From CAZHAX01 sp964530325 (GTDB taxonomy: Bacteria > Chloroflexota > Anaerolineae > B4-G1): DNA of 64,000 bases. The stretch lies in assembly GCA_964530325.1 (NCBI GenBank), contig CAZHAX010000006.1, forward strand, positions 1 through 64,000. The letters are read 5' to 3'. Shown here one piece after another: positions 26,996 through 35,224 of this stretch. Made by a program: the position numbers and the translations under genes. The notes beneath the pieces were generated by a model. It saw only the letters and a program-made list of their open reading frames with translations. It had not been told where the DNA came from and ran no database searches. Numbering within the stretch: the first letter of the stretch is position 1; every line of letters starts with the position of its first letter.

Positions 26996-29008
26996 TCACG
27001 GGCCAGCTGCCTCGAAGTGACTCCAGGTCCAGTTGCCGTCGTACTGCACGTAGTACTGCCCGCTGATCGCAGGCGGCAGCTGGGCCGCAGAAGCCCACTT
27101 GTTGGTGAAGTCAACCCCGTTCACCTCCAGCAGGGCCAGGTTCCAGGAGTTGATGTACGCAGGCGCCGCGCCGAACACCCAGCAGTGCTGGCCTGACCCA
27201 TTGTAGGTGAAGGGGAGGCTCTGCGAGGTCGCGGGACTGCAAGGCTGCCCTGCCGGCTGGGTCGGCGTCGCGGTCGGCCCTGGGGGCGATGTCGGCGTCC
27301 TGGTGGGTGTAGCCTGCGGCGGTGAGGTGGGAGTACGCGTCGGCGTCGCCTGCGGCGGCGACGTAGGCGTCGGCGAGGTCGACGGCTGACAGGTTCTTCT
27401 CCACCATGAGCCACCGCAGATGCCCGAGCAGCACTCCTCGTTCGATGTGCACCTGGCGCCGTCTGGCAGACAGTCAGATGGGGTCGACGTGGGCTGTGGA
27501 GGCGTAGTTGGAGTTCTCGTCGGCGTGCGCGTCGGCGTTGCCTGTGGCGGAGAGGTGGGAGTGCGCGTCGGCGTCCTGGTTGGCGTCGCCTGCGGAGGTG
27601 TGGTAGGTGTCCTCGTCGGCGTGGCCTGCGGCGGGGACGTAGGCGTCGGCTGCGGCGGGGTCGTCCCCTCCGCCGCCTCGAAGTGCCCCCAGGAGTAGTT
27701 GCTCACGTAGTAGATGTAGTACAACCCGCTGATCGGCGCCGGCAGGCTGCTGGCGCCCGCCCATTGATTGGTGAAATCTACCCCGTTCACCTCCAGCGTG
27801 GCCAGGTTCCAGGAGTTGATGTAGTTGGGCGCCTGGCTGACACTCCAGCAGTACGTCCCTGACCCGTTCTGGGTGAAGGGCAGGCTGCGCGCCGTTGCCG
27901 GGCTGCAGGGCTGGCCGGGGGCCGAGGTCGGCGTTGGCGTAGCCTGCGGTGGAGTGGTGGGCGTCCGTGTGGGCGTGGCGCCCGGCGGCGTCGTCGGCGT
28001 CCGCGTGGCAGTCGGAACCGGGCCGCCATAGACGGAGCACTCCTGGGAGGTCTGGGCCAGCCCGTTGGCGCCGTTGACGATCCTGCTGCCCCACGAGGTT
28101 AGGCTGTTGGGGTCCCAGTTGTTCACCATGTCCAGGTACTCGACTCCGCCGCTGTTGCCGCACCAGGACCAGCCGATGTAGCCGATGCCGTTCGACTGGG
28201 CATAGGACATGATGGCGTCCTCGTCCGGATCGCCGTCAGAGTGGTTGTCCCCGAACTCACCGATGACGAGTGGCAGGCCGGCGCTGACGAACGAGGAGAT
28301 GTAGCTCTGGACCTCGCTGGCCGTATCGAACACGCCGTACATGTGGATGCTGAAGATGGTGTTCTTGTCCGGGTCGGCGCTGAAGAGCGAGGCCGCATTG
28401 TCCCGCATGATGAACTCCCAGTCCTGCCCCCAGTTGGGAGCATCGACCATCAGGGTATGGTCGAACCCGGCGTTCCTCATGGCCGTGATCGCGCTTCTGG
28501 TATCGCTGACCCAGCCGGAGGTGTTGCTGTTGCCGTAGGGCTCGTTGCCGATGTTGATGATGATGTAGGCCTCCTGGCCGGTGAGGACGCTCTGAATACT
28601 CGTCCAGTAGCTGACGGCCTGGGAGAGCGAGATCGCCGCCCCTTCCTCGCCGTAGCCGGTTGTGTCATGTACTTCCAGCACACAGATGAGCCGGTTGTCC
28701 TTGCACAGCTGGATCACGTTCGCCACGTCGTTGGCGTCGTTCCTCGTCCAGCGGTCGCCGCTGCTGAGCACGACCCGCACGGCGTTTGCCCCGACGCTCT
28801 TGATGTTGGCGAAGGCGCTCGTCTGGCCCGTGTACCAGGTGTGAGCGTGGCTGATGCCCCGGATGATGAAGTTGTTGCCGTTGGCATCAACGAGCTGCCG
28901 GCCGCTGATACGGAACCCGGACTGTGCCAGCGGCTGCGCCGTTCCTATCGATAGGAAGATCAGCACAACCGCGATGACCAGCCCCCCTACTTTGCAGACG
29001 CGTTTCAT
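26996..29008 (-). CDS. Secreted GH5 endo-mannanase/cellulase-like enzyme with two repeat modules and a cystine-knot motif
   Basis: This 670-residue exported enzyme has a signal peptide (LVIAVVLIFLSIGTAQPLA). The GH5 domain spans about 31-325, with acid/base Glu156 in NIGNEPYG and nucleophile Glu251 in VIGEFGD. The opening GISHAHTWY and LEVHDTTGYG resemble subfamily 8 beta-mannanases, though substrate is inferred. Pro/Thr-rich linkers separate two near-identical ~80-residue modules (about 364-446 and 584-670, both with YINSWNLA and LEVNGVDFTN), probably carbohydrate-binding. Between them, about 511-540 forms a six-Cys motif, C-x6-C-x5-CC-x3-C-x8-C, with inhibitor cystine-knot spacing. AAGGAGGTAG precedes the ATG. 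Confidence 0.88.
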   Translation of the reverse strand: MKRVCKVGGLVIAVVLIFLSIGTAQPLAQSGFRISGRQLVDANGNNFIIRGISHAHTWYTGQTSAFANIKSVGANAVRVVLSSGDRWTRNDANDVANVIQLCKDNRLICVLEVHDTTGYGEEGAAISLSQAVSYWTSIQSVLTGQEAYIIINIGNEPYGNSNTSGWVSDTRSAITAMRNAGFDHTLMVDAPNWGQDWEFIMRDNAASLFSADPDKNTIFSIHMYGVFDTASEVQSYISSFVSAGLPLVIGEFGDNHSDGDPDEDAIMSYAQSNGIGYIGWSWCGNSGGVEYLDMVNNWDPNSLTSWGSRIVNGANGLAQTSQECSVYGGPVPTATRTPTTPPGATPTRTPTTPPQATPTPTSAPGQPCSPATARSLPFTQNGSGTYCWSVSQAPNYINSWNLATLEVNGVDFTNQWAGASSLPAPISGLYYIYYVSNYSWGHFEAAEGTTPPQPTPTSPPQATPTRTPTTPPQATPTRTPTRTPTSPPQATPTRTPTRTPTTPPQPTSTPSDCLPDGARCTSNEECCSGICGGSWWRRTCQPSTSPTPTSPPQATPTRTPTSPPQATPTRTPTSPPGPTATPTQPAGQPCSPATSQSLPFTYNGSGQHCWVFGAAPAYINSWNLALLEVNGVDFTNKWASAAQLPPAISGQYYVQYDGNWTWSHFEAAGP
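27270..27660 (-). repeat. Coding minisatellite-like repeats in Pro/Thr linkers
   Basis: The linkers of the GH5 protein are coded by reiterated units of about 24-30 bases encoding ATPTRTPTTPPQ variants. They occur in blocks around 27270-27385 and 27480-27660, with a third around 27935-28015. Such tracts can change in length by slippage and may be assembled imperfectly. Confidence 0.75.
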
Positions 29009-29442
29009 GGTCTACCTCCTTATGCTTCTTGCCAGGGTAACCCTGCCGCCAGCACGACTCCAGCCGCCATCTCCGGCTGTGATGCGCCAAGGCGGCAGGC
29101 GCTGCGCAGGGGGTGTCGTTCCAGCCAAGCACGACTGTCCTCCCCCCGGCGAACCATAAACAGCCCGCCGGGGTCCGACAGCAACTGCGGCCCCCCCCAT
29201 CACTCCTGATTGATTCGCAGCCTTGCTGCATCAGTACAGTGGGGGATGATGCCTGCGAGATACAGAATGGCCGGTGGAAGCAGCGGCCCCAGAGCGGGCC
29301 ACGCTTGCACCGAGAGGCAAGCTGGGGTACACTCTCCCCCGCGCAACGACTATGGAGAGCGTTCCTCCTGTCGATCTGCTGTGAGCAGGGCTGATCTGAA
29401 TCGCAGAACGGATTGGTGGGGAAGCAGTGAAGGGAGGTCACA
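29009..29442. other. Gene-free gap between divergent genes
   Basis: This 434-base region separates the GH5 gene (minus) from the DUF4190 gene (plus). It holds the GH5 ribosome-binding site at its left edge and a plus-strand promoter at 29305-29333. A GC-rich stretch with a run of eight C near 29195 lies between. No further gene or RNA was recognised. Confidence 0.4.
29305..29333 (+). promoter_or_regulatory. Sigma-70-type promoter of the DUF4190 gene
   Basis: TTGCAC (29305-29310) and TACACT (29328-29333) are separated by 17 bases, about 110 bases before the ATG at 29443. Confidence 0.5.
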
Positions 29443-29763
29443 ATGTCCGACTATGATTATCAACAGGCCGCCGCATCCGAGACGAGCACGCTGGCCGTCG
29501 TCAGCCTCATATCTGGCATCCTCAGCTGGTGCCTGATACCGATAGTCGGGGCGATCATCGCCGTGATAACCGGGCACAAGGCCAAGGGCGAGATTCGCGC
29601 CAGCGGCGGCCGGCTCGGGGGCAGCACCATGGCCACCATCGGTCTGGTGCTGGGCTACGCCAACTTCGTCCTGATCTTCATACCCGTTTGCGTGATCTTT
29701 GCGCTCCTGCTTCTGGGCCCGTCCGTCGGCAACATATTCTCCAACATAGTGATGAACATATAG
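29443..29763 (+). CDS. DUF4190-type small membrane protein
   Basis: This 106-residue protein has two long hydrophobic hairpins around a GHKAKGEIRASGG turn (STLAVVSLISGILSWCLIPI, then MATIGLVLGYANFVLIFI). This is the DUF4190 pattern: helix, G-H-x-A turn, helix. The role of the family is unknown. AGGGAGG lies 7 bases before the ATG. Confidence 0.8.
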   Translation: MSDYDYQQAAASETSTLAVVSLISGILSWCLIPIVGAIIAVITGHKAKGEIRASGGRLGGSTMATIGLVLGYANFVLIFIPVCVIFALLLLGPSVGNIFSNIVMNI

Positions 29764-29890
29764 GGCTGGCCGGCCCGCGCTAGCGCCTAGAAGACAACTG
29801 AGATACCTGCCTCGGCTGGCCTGCCATGGGCCGGCGCTGGATCGCCGGGCATTGGCCTAGCCCACCGTCTCCACGTACAATATCGGGTAG

Positions 29891-30079
29891 CTGGGCGCCC
29901 AGGTGGCCGTGGCGTGCTGGGGCGATGGTCTCCTCGAGGCGCAATCCCTGAAGGAGAACCCTCAGCTGCTGCGGCTGCGCGAGCTTCAGGCCTTGGAGAA
30001 GATGGCCGAGTCCGGCGGCAGGTGCGTGGTGGGCCTCGGCGGGGAGACGCTGCTGGGCATTCTGCGCGATAGCGATTGA
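29891..30079 (+). pseudogene. C-terminal remnant of an SPFH/Band 7-like protein
   Basis: This frame of 62 codons ends in TGA and encodes LKENPQLLRLRELQALEKMA and a short Gly-rich end. That resembles the end of stomatin/SPFH proteins, where 'NP-LLRL-xLEAL' follows the coiled coil. A TAG in frame at 29888 closes it upstream, and no SPFH body is present. A GTG at 29903 could start it, but no good ribosome-binding site is seen. The gap 29764-29890 holds nothing else that I can identify. Confidence 0.45.
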
Positions 30080-30139
30080 GCGTGCCTGAGGCAGGGAGCC
30101 TTGCCTCATAGGGGCAGGCGGATGGAAGGGCAGCGATCG

Positions 30140-30844
30140 ATGGAGAACTCATCCGAAGAAAGCCAGGGGCTTGACAGACTGCTGGGGCGGCTGGCGGGCC
30201 GCAGGGCCGCCAAGCCTCGGGGCGGGCTGCCCCGCGAGCGCTTCGTCACTGGCGAGGCGCGAAGGGAGCACAGAGGGCTCATCGCCTCCAGGCGCACTCT
30301 CACAGTCCTCGTCTCCTTGGGGCTTGTCTACGCATGCGTAGACCTACTGTTCCCTCTGGGCGCTCTCGGGGCCATCTCGGCGCTGACGGTCGCGGCGGCG
30401 GTCGTCCTGCTCGTCACCCCCCTCTCGGAGATCGCCCTCGGGGCGGGCACGCATTACGAGGTCCAGTACAAGACGGGAGCGCGCCAGCTGCGGAAGCAGC
30501 GCTTCGAGCCGTCGCTCGGTCGCTTCGCGGATGTCCTGCTGCCGCTCATTGTAGCACTCCTGGCCCAGCTGGCCGCATTCTCCTCCCTTCACGCCTGGCT
30601 CTCGCGCGGCTTCGCCGGCAGCTATTCCGAAGCTCTCAGCCCGCTTGCTGCGGTCTACTACTCCCTATCAACCTTTTCCAGAGCCGCGGTTGACATCGCG
30701 CCGCTCAGCGATGGAGCCAGAGCGCTCACGGGTGTGCAGGCGATCCTCGGCTGGCTGGCCGGGGCGGTCGTGGTAGCGACAATCCTGGCCTGGCTCATCC
30801 GGAACCTGCGGCCTAGAAGGACGTCGCCAGCAACCGCATGGTAG
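30140..30844 (+). CDS. Ion-channel-like membrane protein without a K+ selectivity filter
   Basis: The protein is about 234 residues from the ATG at 30140, which has AAGGG 9 bases upstream (an ATG at 30122 is an alternative). A charged N-terminus leads to helices LTVLVSLGLVYACVDLLF, LTVAAAVVLLVTPLSEIAL and VLLPLIVALLAQLAAFSSL. Then AAVYYSLSTFSRAAVDIAP precedes a last helix, GWLAGAVVVATILAWLI. The order resembles a two-helix-pore channel, but the usual T-x-G-Y/F-G filter is replaced by STFSRAAVD. It may be a decayed or non-potassium channel relative. Confidence 0.5.
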   Translation: MENSSEESQGLDRLLGRLAGRRAAKPRGGLPRERFVTGEARREHRGLIASRRTLTVLVSLGLVYACVDLLFPLGALGAISALTVAAAVVLLVTPLSEIALGAGTHYEVQYKTGARQLRKQRFEPSLGRFADVLLPLIVALLAQLAAFSSLHAWLSRGFAGSYSEALSPLAAVYYSLSTFSRAAVDIAPLSDGARALTGVQAILGWLAGAVVVATILAWLIRNLRPRRTSPATAW

Positions 30845-30969
30845 GAGTCGCTGAGCTGGAGACGGATACGCGGAGCGGCGAAGCCGGAGTTGCCCGTTTG
30901 GGATGGCCTGCCCAGGGGCGAGTGGCGCACCGGCCCCCGTTTCCAGGCTAAGAAAGGAAGCCGAGTCAC

Positions 30970-32205
30970 GTGAACCAGGCAAGCTTGCCGAGCGGCGCAC
31001 CGGATCGGGGCCCGTGGGATGACGACGCGTCCCGACCGGCCGCACCGGAGGTCGCCGTCCGGATCCCGCCCGGCAGGCGCTTGCGGCCGATCGTAGCACC
31101 GGCTATTGTGGCTGTCAACGTCGTCGTCTTCCTGCTGATGGTGGTATCTGGTGTTTCGCCGTTGGCCCCGCAGCCGGAGCAGCTGTTGGACTGGGGCGCC
31201 ACCTTCGGTGGCTTTGTGCTCGCCGGCGATTGGTGGAGGCTCATCACCTCCATGTTCGTCCACATTGGGATCATCCACCTGGCCTTCAACATGCAGGCTC
31301 TATGGCGAATCGGCGGCCTGGCCGAGCGCCTGTTCGGGCGCTGGCCATTCCTGGCGTTCTACGTGCTGAGCGGCATTGGTGGGGCTGTTGCCAGTCTCTG
31401 GTCGAACCCAGACGTCGTCGCCGCCGGCGCATCCGCCGCCATCTTCGGCATCGCCGGTGGGCTGGTAGTCCTTCTGTGGCGGGGCAGGCTGCCCCTGCCG
31501 CGGGGGGCCATCCAGGCCACCCTCACGAGCATGCTGCTATTCGTGGCCTACAACCTGTTCTACGGTTTCGTGAACTCGCGTATAGACAATGCGGGCCACC
31601 TGGGGGGGCTGGCGACGGGGGCGCTCATCGGCGTCCTGCTCGCGGGCCCCCTCGCTTCCCCGGAAAGGCGCGGACTCGTTCGCCGGCTGCTTCTCGCCAC
31701 CTTCCTCCTGCTGGCACTGGTCGTAGGCACCTATCTGGTCCAGGGCGGTGATCCTACCAAGGAGCTGGCGCGGGCAGAGAGCCTGCTGCTGGACGGGCAA
31801 GCGGATGAGGCGATCGCTGCGATCGAACAGGTCCTGGAGGAGGATGCGGACCTCGCCGTAGCCCACTTCCTTCTGGGGAACGCATACCTGCAGAAAGACC
31901 TGTTCACCGAGGCAATCGCTGCATACTCCCAGGCCATCATGCTGGGCGACGACTACTTCGAGGCCTACTTCAACCGCGGGCTGGCATACACCGGGACGGG
32001 CCAGCTGAACGAGGCGCTGGCCGACTTCAACAGTGCCATCGATCTGGTAGATGATGACGCAGACGCGTACTTCCTGCGAGGGCTGGTCTATGCAGACCTC
32101 GGCCAGACCGACAAGGCGATGGCCGATCTGCAGGCAGCTCTGTCGTTGGGCCTGGGGCCGGAGGCGGAGGAGTACGCGGAGAGCATTCTTCAGCAGCTGA
32201 GATAG
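30970..32205 (+). CDS. Rhomboid-family serine protease fused to TPR repeats
   Basis: This 411-residue membrane protein has a rhomboid core of about six helices at residues 40-245. The catalytic dyad is Ser155 in GASAAIFG and His210 in NAGHLGG; HLAFNM (His103-Asn107) supplies the oxyanion region. A seventh hydrophobic segment (LLLATFLLLALVVGTYLV) leads to three or four tetratricopeptide repeats (about 255-411, such as AYFNRGLAYTGTGQLNEALA). The TPR part may recruit substrates or partners. GTG is the start. Confidence 0.9.
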   Translation: MNQASLPSGAPDRGPWDDDASRPAAPEVAVRIPPGRRLRPIVAPAIVAVNVVVFLLMVVSGVSPLAPQPEQLLDWGATFGGFVLAGDWWRLITSMFVHIGIIHLAFNMQALWRIGGLAERLFGRWPFLAFYVLSGIGGAVASLWSNPDVVAAGASAAIFGIAGGLVVLLWRGRLPLPRGAIQATLTSMLLFVAYNLFYGFVNSRIDNAGHLGGLATGALIGVLLAGPLASPERRGLVRRLLLATFLLLALVVGTYLVQGGDPTKELARAESLLLDGQADEAIAAIEQVLEEDADLAVAHFLLGNAYLQKDLFTEAIAAYSQAIMLGDDYFEAYFNRGLAYTGTGQLNEALADFNSAIDLVDDDADAYFLRGLVYADLGQTDKAMADLQAALSLGLGPEAEEYAESILQQLR

Positions 32206-32305
32206 GATAGGCACGAATGGGCTGTTACGGGCGGGTGTGGGGCGGAGCCTTCTCTTGACCGCAGGACCGGGGCCTGCCGAACCCCGCAGAGGGCCGGGGC
32301 GAACC

Positions 32306-33244
32306 ATGAGCGGCGTGGCCGGCGCACCGGCAGTAGTCCTGGGTGGCACGGGCCACTTCGGCCGACACGTCGTCGCCAGCCTGCGCTCCAGGAACGTGCC
32401 GGTGCGGGTGTTGAGCCGCGACGCCGATCGGGCACGGGCGCTGCTTGGATCAGGACCGGAGATCATCGAGGGCAGTATCGCCGCGTGCGAGTGTGTACGG
32501 CAAGCGCTGCAGGGCGCAGGAGCGGTGGTTCTCAGCGTTTCCGCGTTCGCCCCGGGCACGATCCGCAGGCTGAAGGAGATCGAACAGGACGCAGTCCTTG
32601 CCGTTCTGGCTGAGGCGGAGCAGGCCGGCGTCTCGCGAGCCGTCTACATCTCAATCTACGACGTCAAGTGGGGGGCGCCGCAAGGTATCGACCTGGCCAG
32701 TCTGGAGATCAAGGTTCAGGTAGAGTCTGCTCTGGCAAGGTCGAGACTCAACTGGACGGTGCTCGGTGCGCCGCCGTCGATGGAGATCTTCTTCGCCATG
32801 ATACGCGGCAGCATCATGATCGTGCCCGGCGGGGGGCCGGCGGCGCTGCCCACCGTCTCCCCTGTGGACCTGGGTGAGATCGCTGCGCAGGCTGCGCTGA
32901 GGAACGATCTGGGGCGGATGCGCTTCCGCGTGGTCGGTCCCGAGGCAATCTCCTTTGCTCAGGCGGCCGAGCGGATCGGTAGGATCACCGGGAAGAGGAT
33001 TCGGTACCTGGCCATGCCGCTACTCCTGCCTCGGATAGCACGGGCGCTTGCCCGCCCTCTCGCCGCAAGGAGCGATAGGATCTACTTCGCCGATCAGATG
33101 CTCAACTTCGTCGAGCTGCTCAACAGCTTCCCGCAATCAGCGGCAGGGGAGGCTGTGCAGGCGCACAGCCTGCTGCTCGATACGTTTGACTACGTCCCCA
33201 CCACACTGGAGATGGAGGCCAGGAGGAGAGCTAATGTCGAGTGA
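32306..33244 (+). CDS. NmrA-like NAD(P)-binding protein
   Basis: This protein of about 312 residues is an atypical short-chain dehydrogenase. The Rossmann motif VVLGGTGHFGRHV lies at residues 9-21, ISIYDVKWG follows the fourth strand, and a C-terminal helix-rich part completes it. The classic Tyr-x3-Lys is absent, as in NmrA-type regulators or redox sensors. I chose ATG 32306 because it begins just before the nucleotide-binding strand; upstream codons run through a region without similarity. Confidence 0.8.
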   Translation: MSGVAGAPAVVLGGTGHFGRHVVASLRSRNVPVRVLSRDADRARALLGSGPEIIEGSIAACECVRQALQGAGAVVLSVSAFAPGTIRRLKEIEQDAVLAVLAEAEQAGVSRAVYISIYDVKWGAPQGIDLASLEIKVQVESALARSRLNWTVLGAPPSMEIFFAMIRGSIMIVPGGGPAALPTVSPVDLGEIAAQAALRNDLGRMRFRVVGPEAISFAQAAERIGRITGKRIRYLAMPLLLPRIARALARPLAARSDRIYFADQMLNFVELLNSFPQSAAGEAVQAHSLLLDTFDYVPTTLEMEARRRANVE

Positions 33245-33373
33245 CAGCGAAGCGTAGGTCCGGCTGCGGGGTTGTATCTACTGGCGGGTGAGATAGGCGC
33301 ATGGGACGTGCAGGTATAAGGAGAGGCCGCCTGGTTCCTATCGTTGGCCTACGAACTTGCGAGGGGGCTGTGT

Positions 33374-33523
33374 ATGAGCGACGTGAGTAGTTCGGGGCGG
33401 GACACACAACGGGGCAAGAACCTGGTGGCGATCTTCTTCATTGCCTGTGCCACAATCGTCTGCCTGGCGAGCATCGCCGCCAGCACAATCGTCTTGCTCG
33501 GTTTGATCCGGGTGTCTCCATAG
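33374..33523 (+). CDS. Small single-span membrane protein, family member 1
   Basis: This 49-residue protein has a polar N-terminus (MSDVSSSGRDTQRGKN) and one membrane helix (LVAIFFIACATIVCLASIAASTIV). GAGGGGG lies about 8 bases before the ATG. The helix shares the pattern TI-V/I-x-LA-x-I-x-AST with the small protein at 34883-35035 and both end in a Pro after about ten residues. The function is unknown. Confidence 0.55.
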   Translation: MSDVSSSGRDTQRGKNLVAIFFIACATIVCLASIAASTIVLLGLIRVSP

Positions 33524-33579
33524 TGGGTATGAGGGGTCTGACAGGTGGAATCAGGTATCAAGCGTAGGAGGTAATCCCG

Positions 33580-33864
33580 ATGGCCACGTACCTTATGTTC
33601 GGCAGCTATACGATCGAAAGCGTCAAGAAGATCAGCGCCCAACGAACGGAGGACGCAGAGGATCTGATCAAGAAGTTCGGCGGCAAGCTGAAGGGCGGCT
33701 ACGCCCTGCTGGGCGAGGATGACATCGTCCTGATCGTCGAGCTGAAGGACACCGAGCGGGCGATGCAGGCCTCGGTCGCTCTTTCGAAACTGCTGGGCAT
33801 CGCCTTCACAACCGCTCCAGCAGTGTCACTCGACGAGTTCGACAGGCTGATGAGAGACATCTAG
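33580..33864 (+). CDS. GYD domain protein
   Basis: This 94-residue soluble protein matches the GYD family: MATYLMFGSYT opening, KKFGGKLKGGYALLGEDD with the name-giving Gly-Tyr region, and IVLIVELKDTERAMQASVAL. Family members are ferredoxin-like alpha-beta folds of unknown role, often near regulatory genes. The ATG is preceded by AGGAGG at a spacing of 7 bases. It lies within a group of small membrane-protein genes. Confidence 0.88.
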   Translation: MATYLMFGSYTIESVKKISAQRTEDAEDLIKKFGGKLKGGYALLGEDDIVLIVELKDTERAMQASVALSKLLGIAFTTAPAVSLDEFDRLMRDI

Positions 33865-34049
33865 ACGCGCTGAAGGGGCCGGCACGGCGGCCAGCGCCGT
33901 GCCCGTCACTGCGCAGCCGATCGCCGGAGCCTTCCGCCGAGGCCCGCCGGGCCGGAAGTCAGCGGCCGGATGGGACTGCGCCTGACTGCGCCGGGCCTCC
34001 GCCCTGGGCGGAGGGGTGGAGCGAGCGGCAGCGCTGCAGGAAGGGGTGG

Positions 34050-34676
34050 ATGGACGATACGCTACTGGTCATCCTGGTCGTAGCTGCGGGCGTGATCGGG
34101 ATCGCCTGCGTAGCCGCCTGGGGGGAGAGGCGGAGGCGTCGCTCCGGCCCCACCGCTGCCCGCGCGACAGGGTCCGAGGTGGGTGTCGAGGGAGAGCTCG
34201 CCCCGTACGTCGCCCTGCAGCAGCGCCGGGCGGTCGAGCAGCAGGTCAAAAGCGGGGCGAACTGGTTCTACTGGATTGCCGGGCTTTCTCTGGTCAACTC
34301 GGCTCTCTCTGCGTTCAACGCCGGCGGGAGGTTCTTCTTCGGCCTGGGTGTCACGCAGCTGACGGACGCCTTGGGAGCCGTGCTCGGTGAGGACCTTGGT
34401 CCGAGTTTCGGGATCGCGTTCAGGATCGTCGCCTTCATCATTGCTGTTGGCGTCGCCGGCCTGTTCGCCTTGTTCGGCCTATTTGCCAATAGGGGCCGCA
34501 AGTGGGCCTTCATGGTGGGGATGGCGCTCTACGGGCTGGATGCGCTCGTCTTTGTCTGGGGGCGGGACTACCTGAGCATAGCTCTTCACGCCTTCGCCCT
34601 GTTCGGGCTGTTCCGCGGGGTCAGGGCGCTGGGCGAGCTTGCGGCTCTCGAAGAGCCTGCCTCCGGCGAGGCGTGA
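34050..34676 (+). CDS. Polytopic membrane protein of unknown function
   Basis: This 208-residue protein starts with a membrane helix (LLVILVVAAGVIGIACVAAW), followed by a basic RRRRRS patch and a soluble linker. Four further hydrophobic segments follow (NWFYWIAGLSLVNSALSAF, GIAFRIVAFIIAVGVAGLFALFG, KWAFMVGMALYGLDALVFV, ALHAFALFGLFRG). No family was recognised. AAGGGG lies 5 bases before the ATG. Confidence 0.6.
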   Translation: MDDTLLVILVVAAGVIGIACVAAWGERRRRRSGPTAARATGSEVGVEGELAPYVALQQRRAVEQQVKSGANWFYWIAGLSLVNSALSAFNAGGRFFFGLGVTQLTDALGAVLGEDLGPSFGIAFRIVAFIIAVGVAGLFALFGLFANRGRKWAFMVGMALYGLDALVFVWGRDYLSIALHAFALFGLFRGVRALGELAALEEPASGEA

Positions 34677-34882
34677 ACAGATAGGTGCAATTCGCGGGTG
34701 TCCGTCGTCACGTCGAACGGTGGGCTGTCCAACCTGCGGCGAGTTGGCCAAAGGGGTCGTACGGGCTGCTTTCCTGTCGGGTAGAGCCAAGCCCTTGAAG
34801 GCTAGAAACCCTTGGGCCGGGCGCGCGTAGTTGTGTATAGGGGATGACCAACGCATCCAAGCAAGATACGAGGAGGACAACA

Positions 34883-35035
34883 ATGACCGACCAGTTTCCC
34901 GCTGGCCCGCCGCGGCGCCGAAGCAGCGGGGTGACGATTGCCGTCATCGTCAGCCTGACCATCATCACCCTCGCCTGCATCGGGGCAAGCACCTACCTGA
35001 CCTACATTTTCCTGCAGAATCCGCCCTGGCCGTAG
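34883..35035 (+). CDS. Small single-span membrane protein, family member 2
   Basis: This 50-residue protein has a basic N-terminus (MTDQFPAGPPRRRSSG) and one membrane helix (VTIAVIVSLTIITLACIGAST). GAGGAGGA lies 6 bases before the ATG at 34883, which makes this start better than the in-frame ATG at 34844. It shares the helix pattern of the protein at 33374-33523, so the two look like diverged copies. Confidence 0.6.
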   Translation: MTDQFPAGPPRRRSSGVTIAVIVSLTIITLACIGASTYLTYIFLQNPPWP

Positions 35036-35224
35036 GGGGGCTTCGACAGGCGGGAAGGGCTACTGCCGCAGGAGCGGCCGTGCCCTTCTCGCCGTCCCGA
35101 ATCTCCGGCACCGGACAGGCCCGCCGTGAACGGGGTAGGCCGGGCCTGGTGTGGCGCCTGCCGCGCTGCGGGCAGGCTCGAATAGGAATACTCGCATCGA
35201 CGCCAGTCAAGCCTGGCACACGCC

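Noticed and set aside
27270..27660. CRISPR array
   Set aside because: The repeats are contiguous, in frame and encode Pro/Thr linkers; there are no unique spacers of constant length.
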